A DNA stretch of 40,266 nucleotides from Sphingobium sp. Ant17 (GCF_000588875.1 NZ_JEMV01000024.1:1860-42125), one strand, 5' to 3'; positions 1 to 10,640 are shown, counted from the stretch's first letter. The notes: generated from the letters alone by a model not told the origin. Program-made: numbers and translations.

Positions 1-57
1 AAATGCTTAAATGTGCACGGTATCGATTATAAACCCTGATTTTGCGCCAGCTTCATT

Positions 58-173
58 GCTTGGTGACCATAGCGTCTGTGACCCACCCGATCCCATCCCG
101 AACTCGGCCGTGAAACCAGTCTGCGCCGATGGTACTATTGCTCAAGCACTGGAAGAGTAGGGCGTCGCCAGGC
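58..173 (+). rRNA. rrf: 5S ribosomal RNA
   Basis: This is the 5S rRNA of the large ribosomal subunit. The 5' end (GCTTGGTGACC) pairs with the 3' end (GGCGTCGCCAGGC) to form the terminal helix. The conserved internal block CCGATCCCATCCCGAACTC and the loop region with GATGGTACT are present at the expected spacing. It lies about 190 bases before an initiator tRNA, the usual alphaproteobacterial 23S-5S-tRNA-fMet order, so the 23S gene should end just left of the window. The ends are set from the helix and may be off by one or two bases. Confidence 0.95.
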
Positions 174-363
174 ATTGAAGCTCGCGCAAAATCAGCAAAA
201 ACCCATTCATGATGTTGTTGGCTAATCAGCCCTGAAGCCTGTTCCCAAGGGAATGCGTCAAACGGGCCAAAGGCCCGCAAGGCCGAACGGCCGCCCGAGC
301 TTATGCGAGGAAAGCCAAGTCGACAGCAAGTCGACGCCGGCGCTTGAGGCCAAACAAACTCTC

Positions 364-2100
<1,737 letters not shown>

Positions 2101-2602
2101 TTGGAGTCTCCAGAGATGAGCTTTGGGATCAGTCTACAGATTTGATCATTCTTGCCAATCTGAGGACGAAATCAAAATTGGAGTGCGCTTTTACGCTGCC
2201 CAGCGGTTCCGCCAACATGCCCGATTGGGCCTTCGAGAGCATGGTTGATCAGCCCTCGCGGGGTCATCCCGTCTCTGCAGCCGACCTCACCTTGTTTAGC
2301 GAACGACATGCGGACGGGCGCTAATAGCCAAGGCCGTTACCCTGGTCTCCCGACAGAGCCAGAGAGGCACCGTCGGGAGTGGTGAGGCCCACTTGGGGGG
2401 TAAGCAAACCTCATCTTTCGCTACTCCACCATCGCTCGGAGGAAATGCTCTTCTCGCCAGATCGGGGCAAGAATGCGACGTTCTGCCCGATGCAGCGCAG
2501 ACCATGTGCTCTCCCCTATGGTCGAAGCCAATGACGATCCTCTCCATCTTACTGGCAAATCAGCAGCGATTGTGCGATCCGATCCCAAACGAGGAGACAT
2601 GT
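2101..2602. other. 502-base intergenic stretch, no gene seen
   Basis: No frame here looks like a recognisable protein. The open frame in front of the KaiC-like gene continues upstream to 2393 but has no family similarity and no ribosome binding site there, so I treat it as leader. I could not identify a convincing promoter by eye. Confidence 0.5.
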
Positions 2603-4042
2603 GTGAGCAAGCGTAAAGCCCAGCCTGTGGTCGCGACAGGTGTGGCAGGACTGGACGAAATCCTGCGCGGCGGCCTCCCCGCGTCCAACCTCTATATGCT
2701 TCAGGGCGCGCCCGGCGCGGGCAAGACGACAGCTGCTCTTCAGTTCTTGCGCGCGGGCGTAGAAGCCGGGGAAAGATGCATCTACGTAAGCCTTTCCCAG
2801 ACCGCCGCTGAGCTCAAATCCATCGCCCAGTCCTATGGCTGGACGCTGGACGGCATCCGGATAGAGGAATTGTCGGCATCTGACGCCGTCAATGGTGCCG
2901 CCGATCAGACCATCTTCCAGACCGCCGAACTCCGCCTCGACGAAACGCGCCAGGCGATCGAGCTGGCAATCGAGGAACATAAGCCACACCGCCTGGTATA
3001 TGATTCGCTGTTGGAAATCCGGCTTATCACGGGCGACACGCCCCGGTTCCGCCGCGAACTCCTGGGCTTCAAGGCGTTCCTCGCGCAGCGCAAAGTTGTC
3101 GCGCTCCTGCTCGACACCCAGACCAACGAAGCGGCGCCCAACGGAGAAGAGGTCGAAGGCATTGCGCATGGCGTCATCCGATTCGACAAATCGCTGCAGG
3201 ATTATGGCTCCGTGCGGCGGCGGATCGAGGTCAGCAAGATGCGCGGCGTGCCGATTGCCGATGGCTATCACGACATGGCGATCCGGGAAGGCGAAGGCGT
3301 TGTCGTTTTCCCCCGGATCATTCCGGGCGAGGCTGTCGATACCCGCAAGCCGCAGTTGATCAAATCGGGCGTCGATGCGCTCGACGACATGTTTGGCGGC
3401 GGTCAGGAATCAGGCACAACCACTTTGGTCATCGGCCAGTCCGGGACCGGCAAATCGACCATGGCCTCGCTCTATGCAACCGCAGCGCTCAAACGGGGCG
3501 AAGCGGTCGCGCTATTCCTGTTCGAGGAACGCCTGGAGACCTTTTTCCGGCGATCGGAAGGCCTCGGCATGGATTTGCGGCAGTTTCATAAAGACGGTCA
3601 ACTGATCATCCGGGATTTCAATCCCAATGAAATATCTCCTGGCGAATTCGCCCAGATCGCACAATCGATCGTCAAGGATTTCAAGACCCGCGTCGTGGTC
3701 ATCGACAGTTTCACAGGCTACCTCAACTCGTTGCCGCACCGCGAGAAGGCGGTGCGGGACATTCAGTCTCTCCTCAAATATCTGGCGCGGTCGGGCGTTC
3801 TGACAATGCTGATCGTCGCCCAGCACGGTCTGCTAGGCCAGAATGTCGGTATCGATGTCGATGTGAGCTTCCTGGGCGATACCGTACTCCTGCTGCGGAT
3901 CATGGAAGATGATGGCCGTCTTCGACGCAACATCACCGTCGTCAAGAAACGCCATGGTCCCCATGACCTGAATGTTCATGAACTGTTGATCGAAAGCGAC
4001 GGCGTTAAGGTCGTCCCGTTCAATCCGCTGCCGACGGCATGA
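2603..4042 (+). CDS. KaiC-like two-domain RecA/RadA-family ATPase
   Basis: A 479-residue double-domain KaiC-family protein, soluble, expected to bind ATP and act as a signalling hub with the following kinase and receiver. Walker A motifs are GAPGAGKTT (about 35-43) and GQSGTGKST (about 278-286). The second domain has the catalytic Glu pair (FLFEER, E308/E309). The corresponding place in the first domain reads YVSLSQT, without the pair. The start is GTG at 2603, with GAGGAG at 2591-2596; upstream in-frame codons lack a binding site. Its 3' end overlaps the kinase gene by 4 bases (ATGA). It is a KaiC-like protein of the type common in proteobacteria, and no kaiA or kaiB is present, so a circadian role should not be assumed. 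Confidence 0.9.
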   Translation: MSKRKAQPVVATGVAGLDEILRGGLPASNLYMLQGAPGAGKTTAALQFLRAGVEAGERCIYVSLSQTAAELKSIAQSYGWTLDGIRIEELSASDAVNGAADQTIFQTAELRLDETRQAIELAIEEHKPHRLVYDSLLEIRLITGDTPRFRRELLGFKAFLAQRKVVALLLDTQTNEAAPNGEEVEGIAHGVIRFDKSLQDYGSVRRRIEVSKMRGVPIADGYHDMAIREGEGVVVFPRIIPGEAVDTRKPQLIKSGVDALDDMFGGGQESGTTTLVIGQSGTGKSTMASLYATAALKRGEAVALFLFEERLETFFRRSEGLGMDLRQFHKDGQLIIRDFNPNEISPGEFAQIAQSIVKDFKTRVVVIDSFTGYLNSLPHREKAVRDIQSLLKYLARSGVLTMLIVAQHGLLGQNVGIDVDVSFLGDTVLLLRIMEDDGRLRRNITVVKKRHGPHDLNVHELLIESDGVKVVPFNPLPTA

Positions 4043-5115
4043 GTGGCAGCGATCTGGTCGAGCCGGGTGCGCTGGACCAGGTCCTTATTCTTGCGCCCTA
4101 TCGACGGGACGCGGCCTATCTGGGTCAGTTGCTCGCCGAATATGACATGGCTGTCGCGACCTGCGTGTCCGCGGAGGAACTGACGGAGTATCTGGCGGCG
4201 GGGCCGGGCGTGTTCGTGACGACCCATGAAGCATTGACCCCGACCCTTATCGATATCGTCGCCAGGCATCTGAGTGCCCAGCCTCCCTGGTCCGAAATGC
4301 CGATCGTGGTCCTGCTTGATCGCGCGTCGCCGAACAGTAGGATCCGTGGCCAGCTGGCGGCGGCATGGCCACGGTCACGCCAGCTTTTCTATCAGCGCCC
4401 GCTCACCCAGGTCGAACTGGTCAGCGGCATCCAGTCGGCGCTGCTGGCGCGAATGCGGCAGCGAGAAGTGCGCGATCATATCGAGCGCGAGATCGAACTC
4501 CGCCGGGAGCTGAATCACCGGGTCAAGAATATCCTCGCCAGCGTGTTTTCCATCTTCGAGATGACGCGCCGCGGCGCTAAGAGTGTGGACGCACTTGCGG
4601 ATGATTTCGGTGCCCGCCTGACTGCACTGTCCAACGTGCATTCCGCCGTATTCGAGGCAAAGGGAGAAGCGATCTCGATCGCCGAGATCGCACAGCTCAC
4701 TTTCGATCCCTATCGGCAGATGGGGATCAGCCGGATCGACGCCTCCGGCCCGTCATTCATGCTAACGCGCGAGGCGGGTACGACGCTCGCGCTTTGCTTG
4801 CATGAACTTACGACCAACGCGATCAAATATGGTGCGTTGTCCGTGCCGAACGGCCAGGTTGCGTTCCATTGGGACATACTGCCGGACTTGGGTCCTGACT
4901 TGTCTGTCTTGTGGCAGGAAACGGGTGGACCGCCTGTCGTCGCGCCGTCGCGCTCCGGCTATGGGACGCGCTATTTACGTGCGGCTCTCGGTGGTCTGTT
5001 CGGTACCAAACCCGACATCATGTTCGCGACCGATGGCCTTCGATGCGAGATTAAGGGACCATTGGCGCGCGTCGCCTGCAACCCGGAGGCACCGGACAGC
5101 GTTTCGGGCTTATGA
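4039..5115 (+). CDS. HWE/HisKA_2-type sensor histidine kinase
   Basis: 358 residues with no membrane segment. Residues 1-130 resemble a degenerate receiver-like domain (LILAPYRRDA...VVLLDRA) without a clear phosphoacceptor. The phosphorylation motif is ELNHRVKNILA with His at about 160, characteristic of HWE/HisKA_2 kinases. The ATP-binding region has HELTTNAIKYG (about 255-265) and a C-terminal GYGTRYL glycine box. It is translationally coupled at both ends (ATGA overlaps) with the KaiC-like gene and a single-domain receiver. It probably autophosphorylates in response to the KaiC-like partner and passes phosphate to the receiver. HWE kinases are often linked to the general stress response in this class; that link is inferred here. 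Confidence 0.9.
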   Translation: MSGSDLVEPGALDQVLILAPYRRDAAYLGQLLAEYDMAVATCVSAEELTEYLAAGPGVFVTTHEALTPTLIDIVARHLSAQPPWSEMPIVVLLDRASPNSRIRGQLAAAWPRSRQLFYQRPLTQVELVSGIQSALLARMRQREVRDHIEREIELRRELNHRVKNILASVFSIFEMTRRGAKSVDALADDFGARLTALSNVHSAVFEAKGEAISIAEIAQLTFDPYRQMGISRIDASGPSFMLTREAGTTLALCLHELTTNAIKYGALSVPNGQVAFHWDILPDLGPDLSVLWQETGGPPVVAPSRSGYGTRYLRAALGGLFGTKPDIMFATDGLRCEIKGPLARVACNPEAPDSVSGL

Positions 5116-5495
5116 CATCAGACACCATCGGCGTTCGCAAGCCACTGCGGATCTATTGCGTTGAAGACAATCCCCTGATTGTGTTTCATATCGAACATCT
5201 GATTGAGGATGCCGGCCATGTTCTGGCGGGTTTTGCCGACAGCTTCTCCCAACTGAAGGCTGACCCTGCCGCGACCGACATAGATGGCGCGCTTGTGGAT
5301 ATCGATCTGGCTGATGGTCGCACCGGTCCGGCTGCGGCTGCGTGGCTCAAGGAACGAGGCATTCCGTCGATCTTCGTGACCGGCCAGCAGGACGTCGCGG
5401 AGCTATATTCCGACCGGGTTATCGCGGTGATCAACAAACCCATCGTTGCTGAGGATTTTGCGGATAAAATCCAGGGTCTGGTGAGCGGGAGCTGA
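5112..5495 (+). CDS. single-domain response regulator (receiver only)
   Basis: 127 residues forming one receiver domain. The acidic pocket is EDN near the N-terminus, the phosphoacceptor is the first Asp of VDIDLADG (about D63), FVTGQ supplies the conserved Thr, and INKP the conserved Lys. No output domain is present, so it is likely a phosphate relay or sink acting by protein contact. The start overlaps the kinase stop by 4 bases, making it the third cistron of the KaiC-like operon. Confidence 0.92.
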   Translation: MTSDTIGVRKPLRIYCVEDNPLIVFHIEHLIEDAGHVLAGFADSFSQLKADPAATDIDGALVDIDLADGRTGPAAAAWLKERGIPSIFVTGQQDVAELYSDRVIAVINKPIVAEDFADKIQGLVSGS

Positions 5496-5777
5496 TTGGT
5501 ACGGGCAGGTGGAAGTCGGTTCTTCCCGGACGCCCTGCTATGGATCAGCGCAGAGGCGGGGTTTCGAAAGGCACCGATTGGGACCCTTTAGATATTAATC
5601 CCTCCGCAGCCCTTTCAGATGGTCGCCTCAACTTGAGCCGGGGGTCGGCTTCGAGGCCGATCCATACCAGGGAAGGCTCGTGTCGTCGCATTCCTGGATA
5701 AGGAAGAGGCAGATTGCCTCTGGGTTCGGGAACACCCGCTAGGGAATGCGTGTTTTGTGATCGCAGGACATTGGACG

Positions 5778-6347
5778 ATGGATCAAGGACACAACAGCAA
5801 GCAGGCGTTCGATGCCGGGACACTGTCTCCGGCATTGCCTGATGACATCATTCAAGCCGCCATATCTTTGCTGGAAGGCGTAGATGAGGCGGCACTCAGC
5901 ATCGCGACGGCGGAAAGCTGTACCGGCGGGCTGCTGGCATCGCTGCTGACCGATATCGAGGGGGCCAGCAACGCATTCGATCGTGGTTTCATCGTCTATA
6001 GCAAGGATGCCAAATGCGATCTGCTCGGACTCGGCCAGGCGCTGGTAGAGGATTGCGGCGCGGTCAGCGAGCCGGTCGCGCGCGCCATGGCCGAGGGGGC
6101 GCTGCGCCGGTCAAAGGCGCAGCTTGCGATCGCGATCACCGGATTTGCCGGTCCCGGCGCGCCGGGCGACGAACCTGGCCTCGTTCATTTTGCGTGCGCG
6201 GGGCAAGGAACAGATACCCGCCATTGCCTGAAGCATTTCGGTGATATCGGTCGCGGGGCCACGCGGATCGAATCCCTGCGCGTCGCGCTCGCGATGCTGG
6301 GCGACATGCTGCCCGCCGTGGCGGATCGCCCGCCGCAAGCGGCTTGA
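5778..6347 (+). CDS. CinA C-terminal family / PncC-like nicotinamide-nucleotide amidohydrolase
   Basis: 189 residues matching the stand-alone CinA C-terminal (PncC) domain, which deamidates NMN to NaMN in pyridine nucleotide recycling. Key features are AESCTGGLLASLLTD near residue 45 and the GFAGPGAPGDEPGLVH region. The usual N-terminal MoaB-like domain of full CinA is absent. The ATG at 5778 has AGGA at 5765-5768; a GTG at 5757 is in frame but has weaker support. A loose EcfG-like pattern (GGAAC 5729-5733, TGTT 5751-5754, 17 bases apart) lies just upstream. The preceding 280 bases after the receiver gene hold no other recognisable feature. Confidence 0.88.
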   Translation: MDQGHNSKQAFDAGTLSPALPDDIIQAAISLLEGVDEAALSIATAESCTGGLLASLLTDIEGASNAFDRGFIVYSKDAKCDLLGLGQALVEDCGAVSEPVARAMAEGALRRSKAQLAIAITGFAGPGAPGDEPGLVHFACAGQGTDTRHCLKHFGDIGRGATRIESLRVALAMLGDMLPAVADRPPQAA

Positions 6348-6350
6348 GAT

Positions 6351-6869
6351 ATGGCCATGGCAACTCGGACACCGGACGGCATCACTCAGGAGCATGAGAG
6401 CAACAGCCGGCGTGCCAACCCCTGGCCGCTGCTCCTCCTGGCGGCACTTCTTGCCACCGGATTGTCGGGCATGTTCGCAGGCCAACCCGCGACCATGCGA
6501 CGAGCGGTCAGCAATTCTGCCGCTCTGGCGGTGCGAATGCCCGATATCTTGCGAAATGGCATGGCCTTTGAAACCATCGTCGAAGTAACGCCGCGCCGAC
6601 CCGTGGGCGATCTCGTCATTGCAATGTCGGATGGTCTATGGCGGGAAATGACGATCAACACGCTGATGCCGGCTGCGGGCGAGGAAAGCCATAAGGATGC
6701 TTCCCATCGCTTTTCCTTCGGACCCGCCGAGGCGGGAGAAACCTTTCGCTTCAAGATCGACGGCCAGATCAATCCGCCCTTGTTCGCCGGCACCAGCGGC
6801 ATGATCACGGCGCTCGATGGCGAAACCGTGCTCGCCACCGTTCCGGTCCGGATCAAGGTCCTGCCCTGA
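6351..6869 (+). CDS. hypothetical membrane-anchored protein
   Basis: 172 residues. There is a charged N-terminus, one hydrophobic segment (PWPLLLLAALLATGLSGMF, about 24-42), then a beta-rich extracytoplasmic part (VEVTPRRPVGDLVIAMSDG ... VPVRIKVLP). I know no functional family for it. It starts 3 bases after the CinA-like gene, and its stop overlaps the DUF421 start by one base (TGATG), so it is probably co-transcribed with and works alongside the DUF421 membrane protein. Confidence 0.75.
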   Translation: MAMATRTPDGITQEHESNSRRANPWPLLLLAALLATGLSGMFAGQPATMRRAVSNSAALAVRMPDILRNGMAFETIVEVTPRRPVGDLVIAMSDGLWREMTINTLMPAAGEESHKDASHRFSFGPAEAGETFRFKIDGQINPPLFAGTSGMITALDGETVLATVPVRIKVLP

Positions 6870-7351
6870 TGGACATCATCCTGCGCGCCAGCGTGATGTT
6901 CTTCATCATGTATTCGTTGCTGCGGCTGCTGGGCAAGCGGGAGTTGAGCCAAGTCACGCCGTTCGAGCTGGTGCTGCTGATCGTCATGGGCGACCTCGTC
7001 CAGCAGGGCATCACGCATAACGACCTCAGCATGACGGGCGCGGCGCTTGCCATTGCCACCATCGCCTTCTGGGCGCTGGCCCTGAGCTGGATCACCTATC
7101 TCTCGCCCCGTGCCGAGCGATGGCTCGAGGGGGGTCCGCGCGTGCTTATCAAGGATGGTGAACTGATCGCAGCCAATATGCGCCGTGACCGGATCACCCG
7201 GGCCGAAGTCGAAATCGAGATGCGACTGGCCGGCATCGCCCGAATTGCCGAAGTTGCCTGGGCCATCCTCGAACCCAATGGAAAGATCAGCTTCATCGCC
7301 CGAAAGGAAGAGCAGAGCACGAAACAGGAAGACGACGAGAAAGTGACATGA
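6869..7351 (+). CDS. DUF421/YetF-family membrane protein
   Basis: 160 residues. Three hydrophobic helices in the first ~85 residues are followed by a cytoplasmic YetF-like domain (GGPRVLIKDGELIAANMRRDRITRAE... in short segments), ending in a charged tail. The motif LLGKRELSQVTPFE is characteristic of DUF421. The family is membrane-bound and of unknown molecular function, often seen in stress regulons. It is directly coupled to the preceding anchored protein. Confidence 0.88.
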   Translation: MDIILRASVMFFIMYSLLRLLGKRELSQVTPFELVLLIVMGDLVQQGITHNDLSMTGAALAIATIAFWALALSWITYLSPRAERWLEGGPRVLIKDGELIAANMRRDRITRAEVEIEMRLAGIARIAEVAWAILEPNGKISFIARKEEQSTKQEDDEKVT

Positions 7352-7402
7352 GTTAATCGGGGTCAACTCTTCGCATTTCGTCGTGCTGCGAGTCGTTAGC
7401 AG

Positions 7403-7428
7403 GGAACTGATACGGCCATCCGCCCATT
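7403..7428 (+). promoter_or_regulatory. candidate EcfG-type stress promoter
   Basis: GGAAC at 7403-7407 and CATT at 7425-7428 are separated by 17 bases, close to the alphaproteobacterial EcfG consensus GGAAC-N16/17-CGTT with one mismatch. It lies about 30 bases before the ribosome binding site of the hemerythrin gene, a gene type often under this sigma factor. Based on pattern only. Confidence 0.45.
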
Positions 7429-7457
7429 TCTGGGGCAGTATTCCACAGGAGGATATC

Positions 7458-7970
7458 ATGCCCAGCGAAAGCTTCACTGACGCTATTGCCATGCTCAAGG
7501 CCGATCACCGAGCGGTAGAGGCTCTTTTCGAGCAGTTCGAGAACGCTACCTCATCGAGCCGCAAGCAGAAACTCGCTCACGAGATCTGCACAGAACTCAA
7601 GGTCCACACACTGATCGAAGAAGAGATTTTCTACCCCGCCTTTCGCGGCAAGATCGAGGACGACACGCTCGATGAGGCCTATGTCGAGCATGACGGAGCC
7701 AAGGTGCTGGTGAATGATATCGAGGCCGGCAGCCCCGCAGACGATTTCTATGATGCCAAGGTCAAGGTGCTCTCCGAGGAGATCAAGCATCATGTCCATG
7801 AGGAGGAGATGCCTTCGGAGGGCATGTTCGCTCAGTGTCGCAAGGCCGACGTCGATCTCGTCGCGCTGCGTGACCAGATGCTGGCGCGCAAGGAAGAATT
7901 GATGGCGCAGGCAAAATCAGCCGGTCTGCCGCTGGCGCAGCCCACCGCCGTGCATCTGATTTCCGCCTGA
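7458..7970 (+). CDS. hemerythrin-like domain protein
   Basis: 170 residues of a hemerythrin/HHE cation-binding fold. This four-helix bundle binds a non-heme di-iron centre and is used for oxygen, NO or oxidant handling. Iron-ligand motifs are DHRAVEALFEQF near the start, HTLIEEEIFYPAF in the middle, VEHDG, and HHVHEEE further on. The ATG at 7458 has AGGAGG at 7447-7452; the open frame extends upstream but without a binding site. A candidate EcfG promoter precedes it and an SDR gene follows 24 bases later, suggesting a shared stress transcript. Confidence 0.9.
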   Translation: MPSESFTDAIAMLKADHRAVEALFEQFENATSSSRKQKLAHEICTELKVHTLIEEEIFYPAFRGKIEDDTLDEAYVEHDGAKVLVNDIEAGSPADDFYDAKVKVLSEEIKHHVHEEEMPSEGMFAQCRKADVDLVALRDQMLARKEELMAQAKSAGLPLAQPTAVHLISA

Positions 7971-7994
7971 CGCCCTGCCTTATAGGAGGTAATC

Positions 7995-8798
7995 ATGACC
8001 GACTATCCCCGGCCGCCCTATTCTGAGCAGCAACAAGCGATGCCGGGGAATACCGATGCGATGAAACCGCGGCCCGATCATGGCGAGACGAGCTATGTCG
8101 GGTCCGGTCGGCTCGCAGGCAAATGCGCGATCATCACGGGGGGCGACAGCGGCATTGGCCGGGCCGTGGCGATCGCCTATGCGCGCGAGGGCGCCGATCT
8201 CCTCATATCCTATCTCAGCGAGGAGGAAGAAGACGCCCGCGAAACGCAGAAGTGGGTGGAACAGGCCGGCCGCAAGGCTGTCTTGATGCCGGGCGACATC
8301 AGCAGCGCGCAGCACTGTCGGGCGATCATCGACAAGGCGGTCGAGGAGCTTGGCGGCATCGACATCCTCGTCAACAATGCCGCCCATCAGGCGAGCTTCG
8401 AGGAACTTGGCGACATTTCCGATCGAGAGTGGGAGCTGACCTTCGCCGTCAATATTCACGCGATGTTCTATCTTTCCAAGGCCGCCGCGCCCCATCTTGA
8501 GAATGGCGGGGTGATCATCAACACCAGCTCGATCAACGCCGACCAGCCCAATGCGCATCTGCTCGCCTATGCAACGACCAAGGGCGCGATCCAGAATTTT
8601 ACGATGGGCCTGGCGCAGCTGCTGGCCGACAAGAATATCCGCGTGAACTGTGTAGCGCCGGGGCCAGTATGGACGCCGCTAATCCCCTCGACCATGCCGC
8701 CCGAAGCCGTAAGGACGTTCGGTGAGAACACGCCGATCGGCCGCGCCGCGCAGCCCCGCGAACTGGCATCGCCCTATGTGATGCTGGCAAGCGATTAG
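7995..8798 (+). CDS. SDR-family oxidoreductase, C-terminally truncated
   Basis: 267 residues of a classical short-chain dehydrogenase/reductase of the stress-associated YdaD/YhxC type. The cofactor motif is GGDSGIGRA (about 52-60), NNAA follows, and the catalytic Tyr/Lys are in YATTK, with Ser in NTSSIN upstream. The start has AGGAGGT at 7983-7989. The protein stops at VMLASD, where homologs continue for about 18 residues through a V/A-TGG-type strand that helps form the core and dimer. Those residues are still readable in the DNA after the stop, so the gene was recently longer. Activity of the shortened enzyme is doubtful. Confidence 0.88.
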   Translation: MTDYPRPPYSEQQQAMPGNTDAMKPRPDHGETSYVGSGRLAGKCAIITGGDSGIGRAVAIAYAREGADLLISYLSEEEEDARETQKWVEQAGRKAVLMPGDISSAQHCRAIIDKAVEELGGIDILVNNAAHQASFEELGDISDREWELTFAVNIHAMFYLSKAAAPHLENGGVIINTSSINADQPNAHLLAYATTKGAIQNFTMGLAQLLADKNIRVNCVAPGPVWTPLIPSTMPPEAVRTFGENTPIGRAAQPRELASPYVMLASD

Positions 8799-8854
8799 GG
8801 GAGTTACATGAGCGGGCGACCGTGCCGGTGACTGGCGGTCGGCCGTTCATCTGA
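8796..8854 (+). pseudogene. decayed 3' tail of the SDR gene
   Basis: The stop TAG at 8796-8798 stands where family members have Glu. Reading on, the same frame gives GSYMSG, then after adding one base at about 8817 the frame gives ATVPVTGGRPFI and a TGA at 8852-8854. This is the normal C-terminus of the family. So there is one nonsense change and one single-base loss in a G run. Confidence 0.75.
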
Positions 8855-9221
8855 ATCTCGAGCAGCTGAAATAAAGCGGAGGTACGAAGCTTAGCCGCTT
8901 GGGCATAGTCACACACATCAACTTCGTCATTTATAAGACCTTGACCTTGACCTTGATCGTGGTCCGTTGTCGGCTCCTTCGGTGCCGCTTCTCTTCCCCA
9001 TCGCTCATGACCTAGCTCGAAAGGCGAAGATGGCGCGCCACAACGCTATCACCGTGACGAGCCTACCCCATGAGTCGGCGTTCGATTCCGACAAGAGCTA
9101 TCTTTCTCGGCTACTTGGCACCCAATTTCGCTCCCCAGGTGCGGACGGTATACTATCCTGGCGCCTCAGTGCCGGCCCCTCGCAGGGATCGTCGAAATGG
9201 CACAACGTGCGACGAGTGGGC
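8855..9221. other. 367-base intergenic stretch, no gene seen
   Basis: No recognisable coding sequence. A short tandem repeat with unit TTGACC/TTGATC (three copies) runs from about 8941 to 8958. The stretch lies between the decayed SDR gene and the convergent end of the MFS gene. Confidence 0.5.
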
Positions 9222-10640
9222 TCAGCCAGTGCGCTCTGCGGAGATGTTTCGCGCCGCGTGAAATGAGACGAGTGACGACCCTATGATTAGGAAGAAGGCG
9301 ACGACGAAAGTCGAGTGCATTCCATTCAGGATCATTTCCGGCGATGCCGTCACCACGTCGTTCGCGGCAGTGCCCCAAGCGAATATGGCGCCCATGGTAG
9401 ATACGCCCGTAATCAACCCCAGATTACGTGACAGGTTGAGCATTCCCGAGATGAGGCCGCGTTCAGCCGGGCGGCCCCCTGTCATGATCTTCGTGCTGTT
9501 GGCAGCTTGGAACAGGCCGTAGCCGATCGTCATCGTGACGATTGGCGCCACATATCCTGCGACCCCGAAGACGGCCGGAATCACCGACAAGTAAGCTGTT
9601 CCTGCCGCCAGAGCAGCGAGACCACCAAGCGCTACGCGTTCGGTGCCCAGGCGATCGACCAGTCGGCCAGCAGGAACCCCGGCCATTGCTGCAGCGAGTG
9701 GTCCGACAGCCATGACAAGTCCGGCGGGCGCCGCTGCAAGCCCGATGACCTTGCTCAGATAGAACGGGCCGATGATTAGAGTTGCCATCATGACTGCCGA
9801 GACGATCATGTTGGTGGACAGGCTGGCAAGCAGCGCCCGGTTACGAATAAGATTGAGCGGCACCAGCGGAAACGGCGCCCGAGCTTCGACCACGATGAAG
9901 GCATTGCACGCGACAAATGCGGTGACGAGGGCCGCGAAATTGAGCGAGCCGAACTGCCCGCGACCCAAGGTCATCGCCAAAGCGAAAGCGATCAGCGCCG
10001 CCGCGAGGAGAGCCGTGCCGGCGAGATCGAAGCGCGTGGAGGGTGCCGCTACACGAGGCGGATCGTGTGGCAAGGTCCGCGCCGCAATCAGCAAGGTCAC
10101 CATAGCAAGTGGGACATTGACCATGAAGATTGCCCTGCTGCCGGTCCAAGCGGTCACCAGTCCGCCAAGCGCGGGCCCTAACGTGGTCCCGACAGCCGAC
10201 ATAGTTCCCAGTAGGCCCATCGCGCTTCCGGTCCGCGACCGTGGGACAACAGCGCTGGCAAATGCCATCGTCAAAGCCATCATCGTCGCCGCGCCGACGC
10301 CCTGCACCACTCGGGCGCTGATGAGCATTTCAAGGCTTGGCGCCACTCCGCTAAGCATCGACCCTCCCGCGAAGACCGTCACCCCGGCCAGCATCAACCG
10401 TCGCCGACCGAGAACATCTCCCAGACGCCCAACCACTACGATCAACGCGGTGATTGTCAGCAGATAACTGAGCACGACCCACTGCGCTGCCTGGAACGAC
10501 GCAGCGTATAACTTCGTAAGTTCGGGCAATGCGACGTTCGCCGTGCTGGTTGCGAACGACGGCATCAACATAGCCAACGAGAGCCCCGCAAGCGCCCACC
10601 GGGGAGAGCCCTGTGGACCATGTTCAGAAACTTGTCCCAT
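9222..10640 (-). CDS. MFS drug exporter (DHA2/EmrB-QacA type)
   Basis: 472 residues, largely hydrophobic, matching 14-helix proton-driven multidrug exporters of the inner membrane. Recognisable are the motif A-like GRLGDVLGRRRLM between helices 2 and 3 and the motif C-like GPALGGLVTAW. ATG at 10638-10640 has AAGGA 8 bases upstream; a longer in-frame start exists but would overlap the regulatory region. It is transcribed away from a MerR-type regulator, and its promoter has the 19-base spacer that MerR proteins act on, so it is almost certainly the regulator's target. Substrate unknown. Confidence 0.9.
   Translation of the reverse strand: MGQVSEHGPQGSPRWALAGLSLAMLMPSFATSTANVALPELTKLYAASFQAAQWVVLSYLLTITALIVVVGRLGDVLGRRRLMLAGVTVFAGGSMLSGVAPSLEMLISARVVQGVGAATMMALTMAFASAVVPRSRTGSAMGLLGTMSAVGTTLGPALGGLVTAWTGSRAIFMVNVPLAMVTLLIAARTLPHDPPRVAAPSTRFDLAGTALLAAALIAFALAMTLGRGQFGSLNFAALVTAFVACNAFIVVEARAPFPLVPLNLIRNRALLASLSTNMIVSAVMMATLIIGPFYLSKVIGLAAAPAGLVMAVGPLAAAMAGVPAGRLVDRLGTERVALGGLAALAAGTAYLSVIPAVFGVAGYVAPIVTMTIGYGLFQAANSTKIMTGGRPAERGLISGMLNLSRNLGLITGVSTMGAIFAWGTAANDVVTASPEMILNGMHSTFVVAFFLIIGSSLVSFHAARNISAERTG

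Noticed and set aside
2393..2602. Upstream in-frame extension of the KaiC-like protein
   Set aside because: No family similarity and no binding site at 2393; GTG 2603 has GAGGAG at the right distance.
2603..5495. Circadian clock operon
   Set aside because: No kaiA or kaiB gene is present; only a KaiC-like ATPase with kinase and receiver.
5545..5835. Minus-strand open frame of 96 residues in the gap before the CinA-like gene
   Set aside because: No family signature, overlaps the true start of the opposite-strand gene, and no binding site.
8941..8958. TTGACC tandem repeat as a CRISPR-like or operator array
   Set aside because: Units are only 6 bases with no spacers; too short to claim more than a simple repeat.
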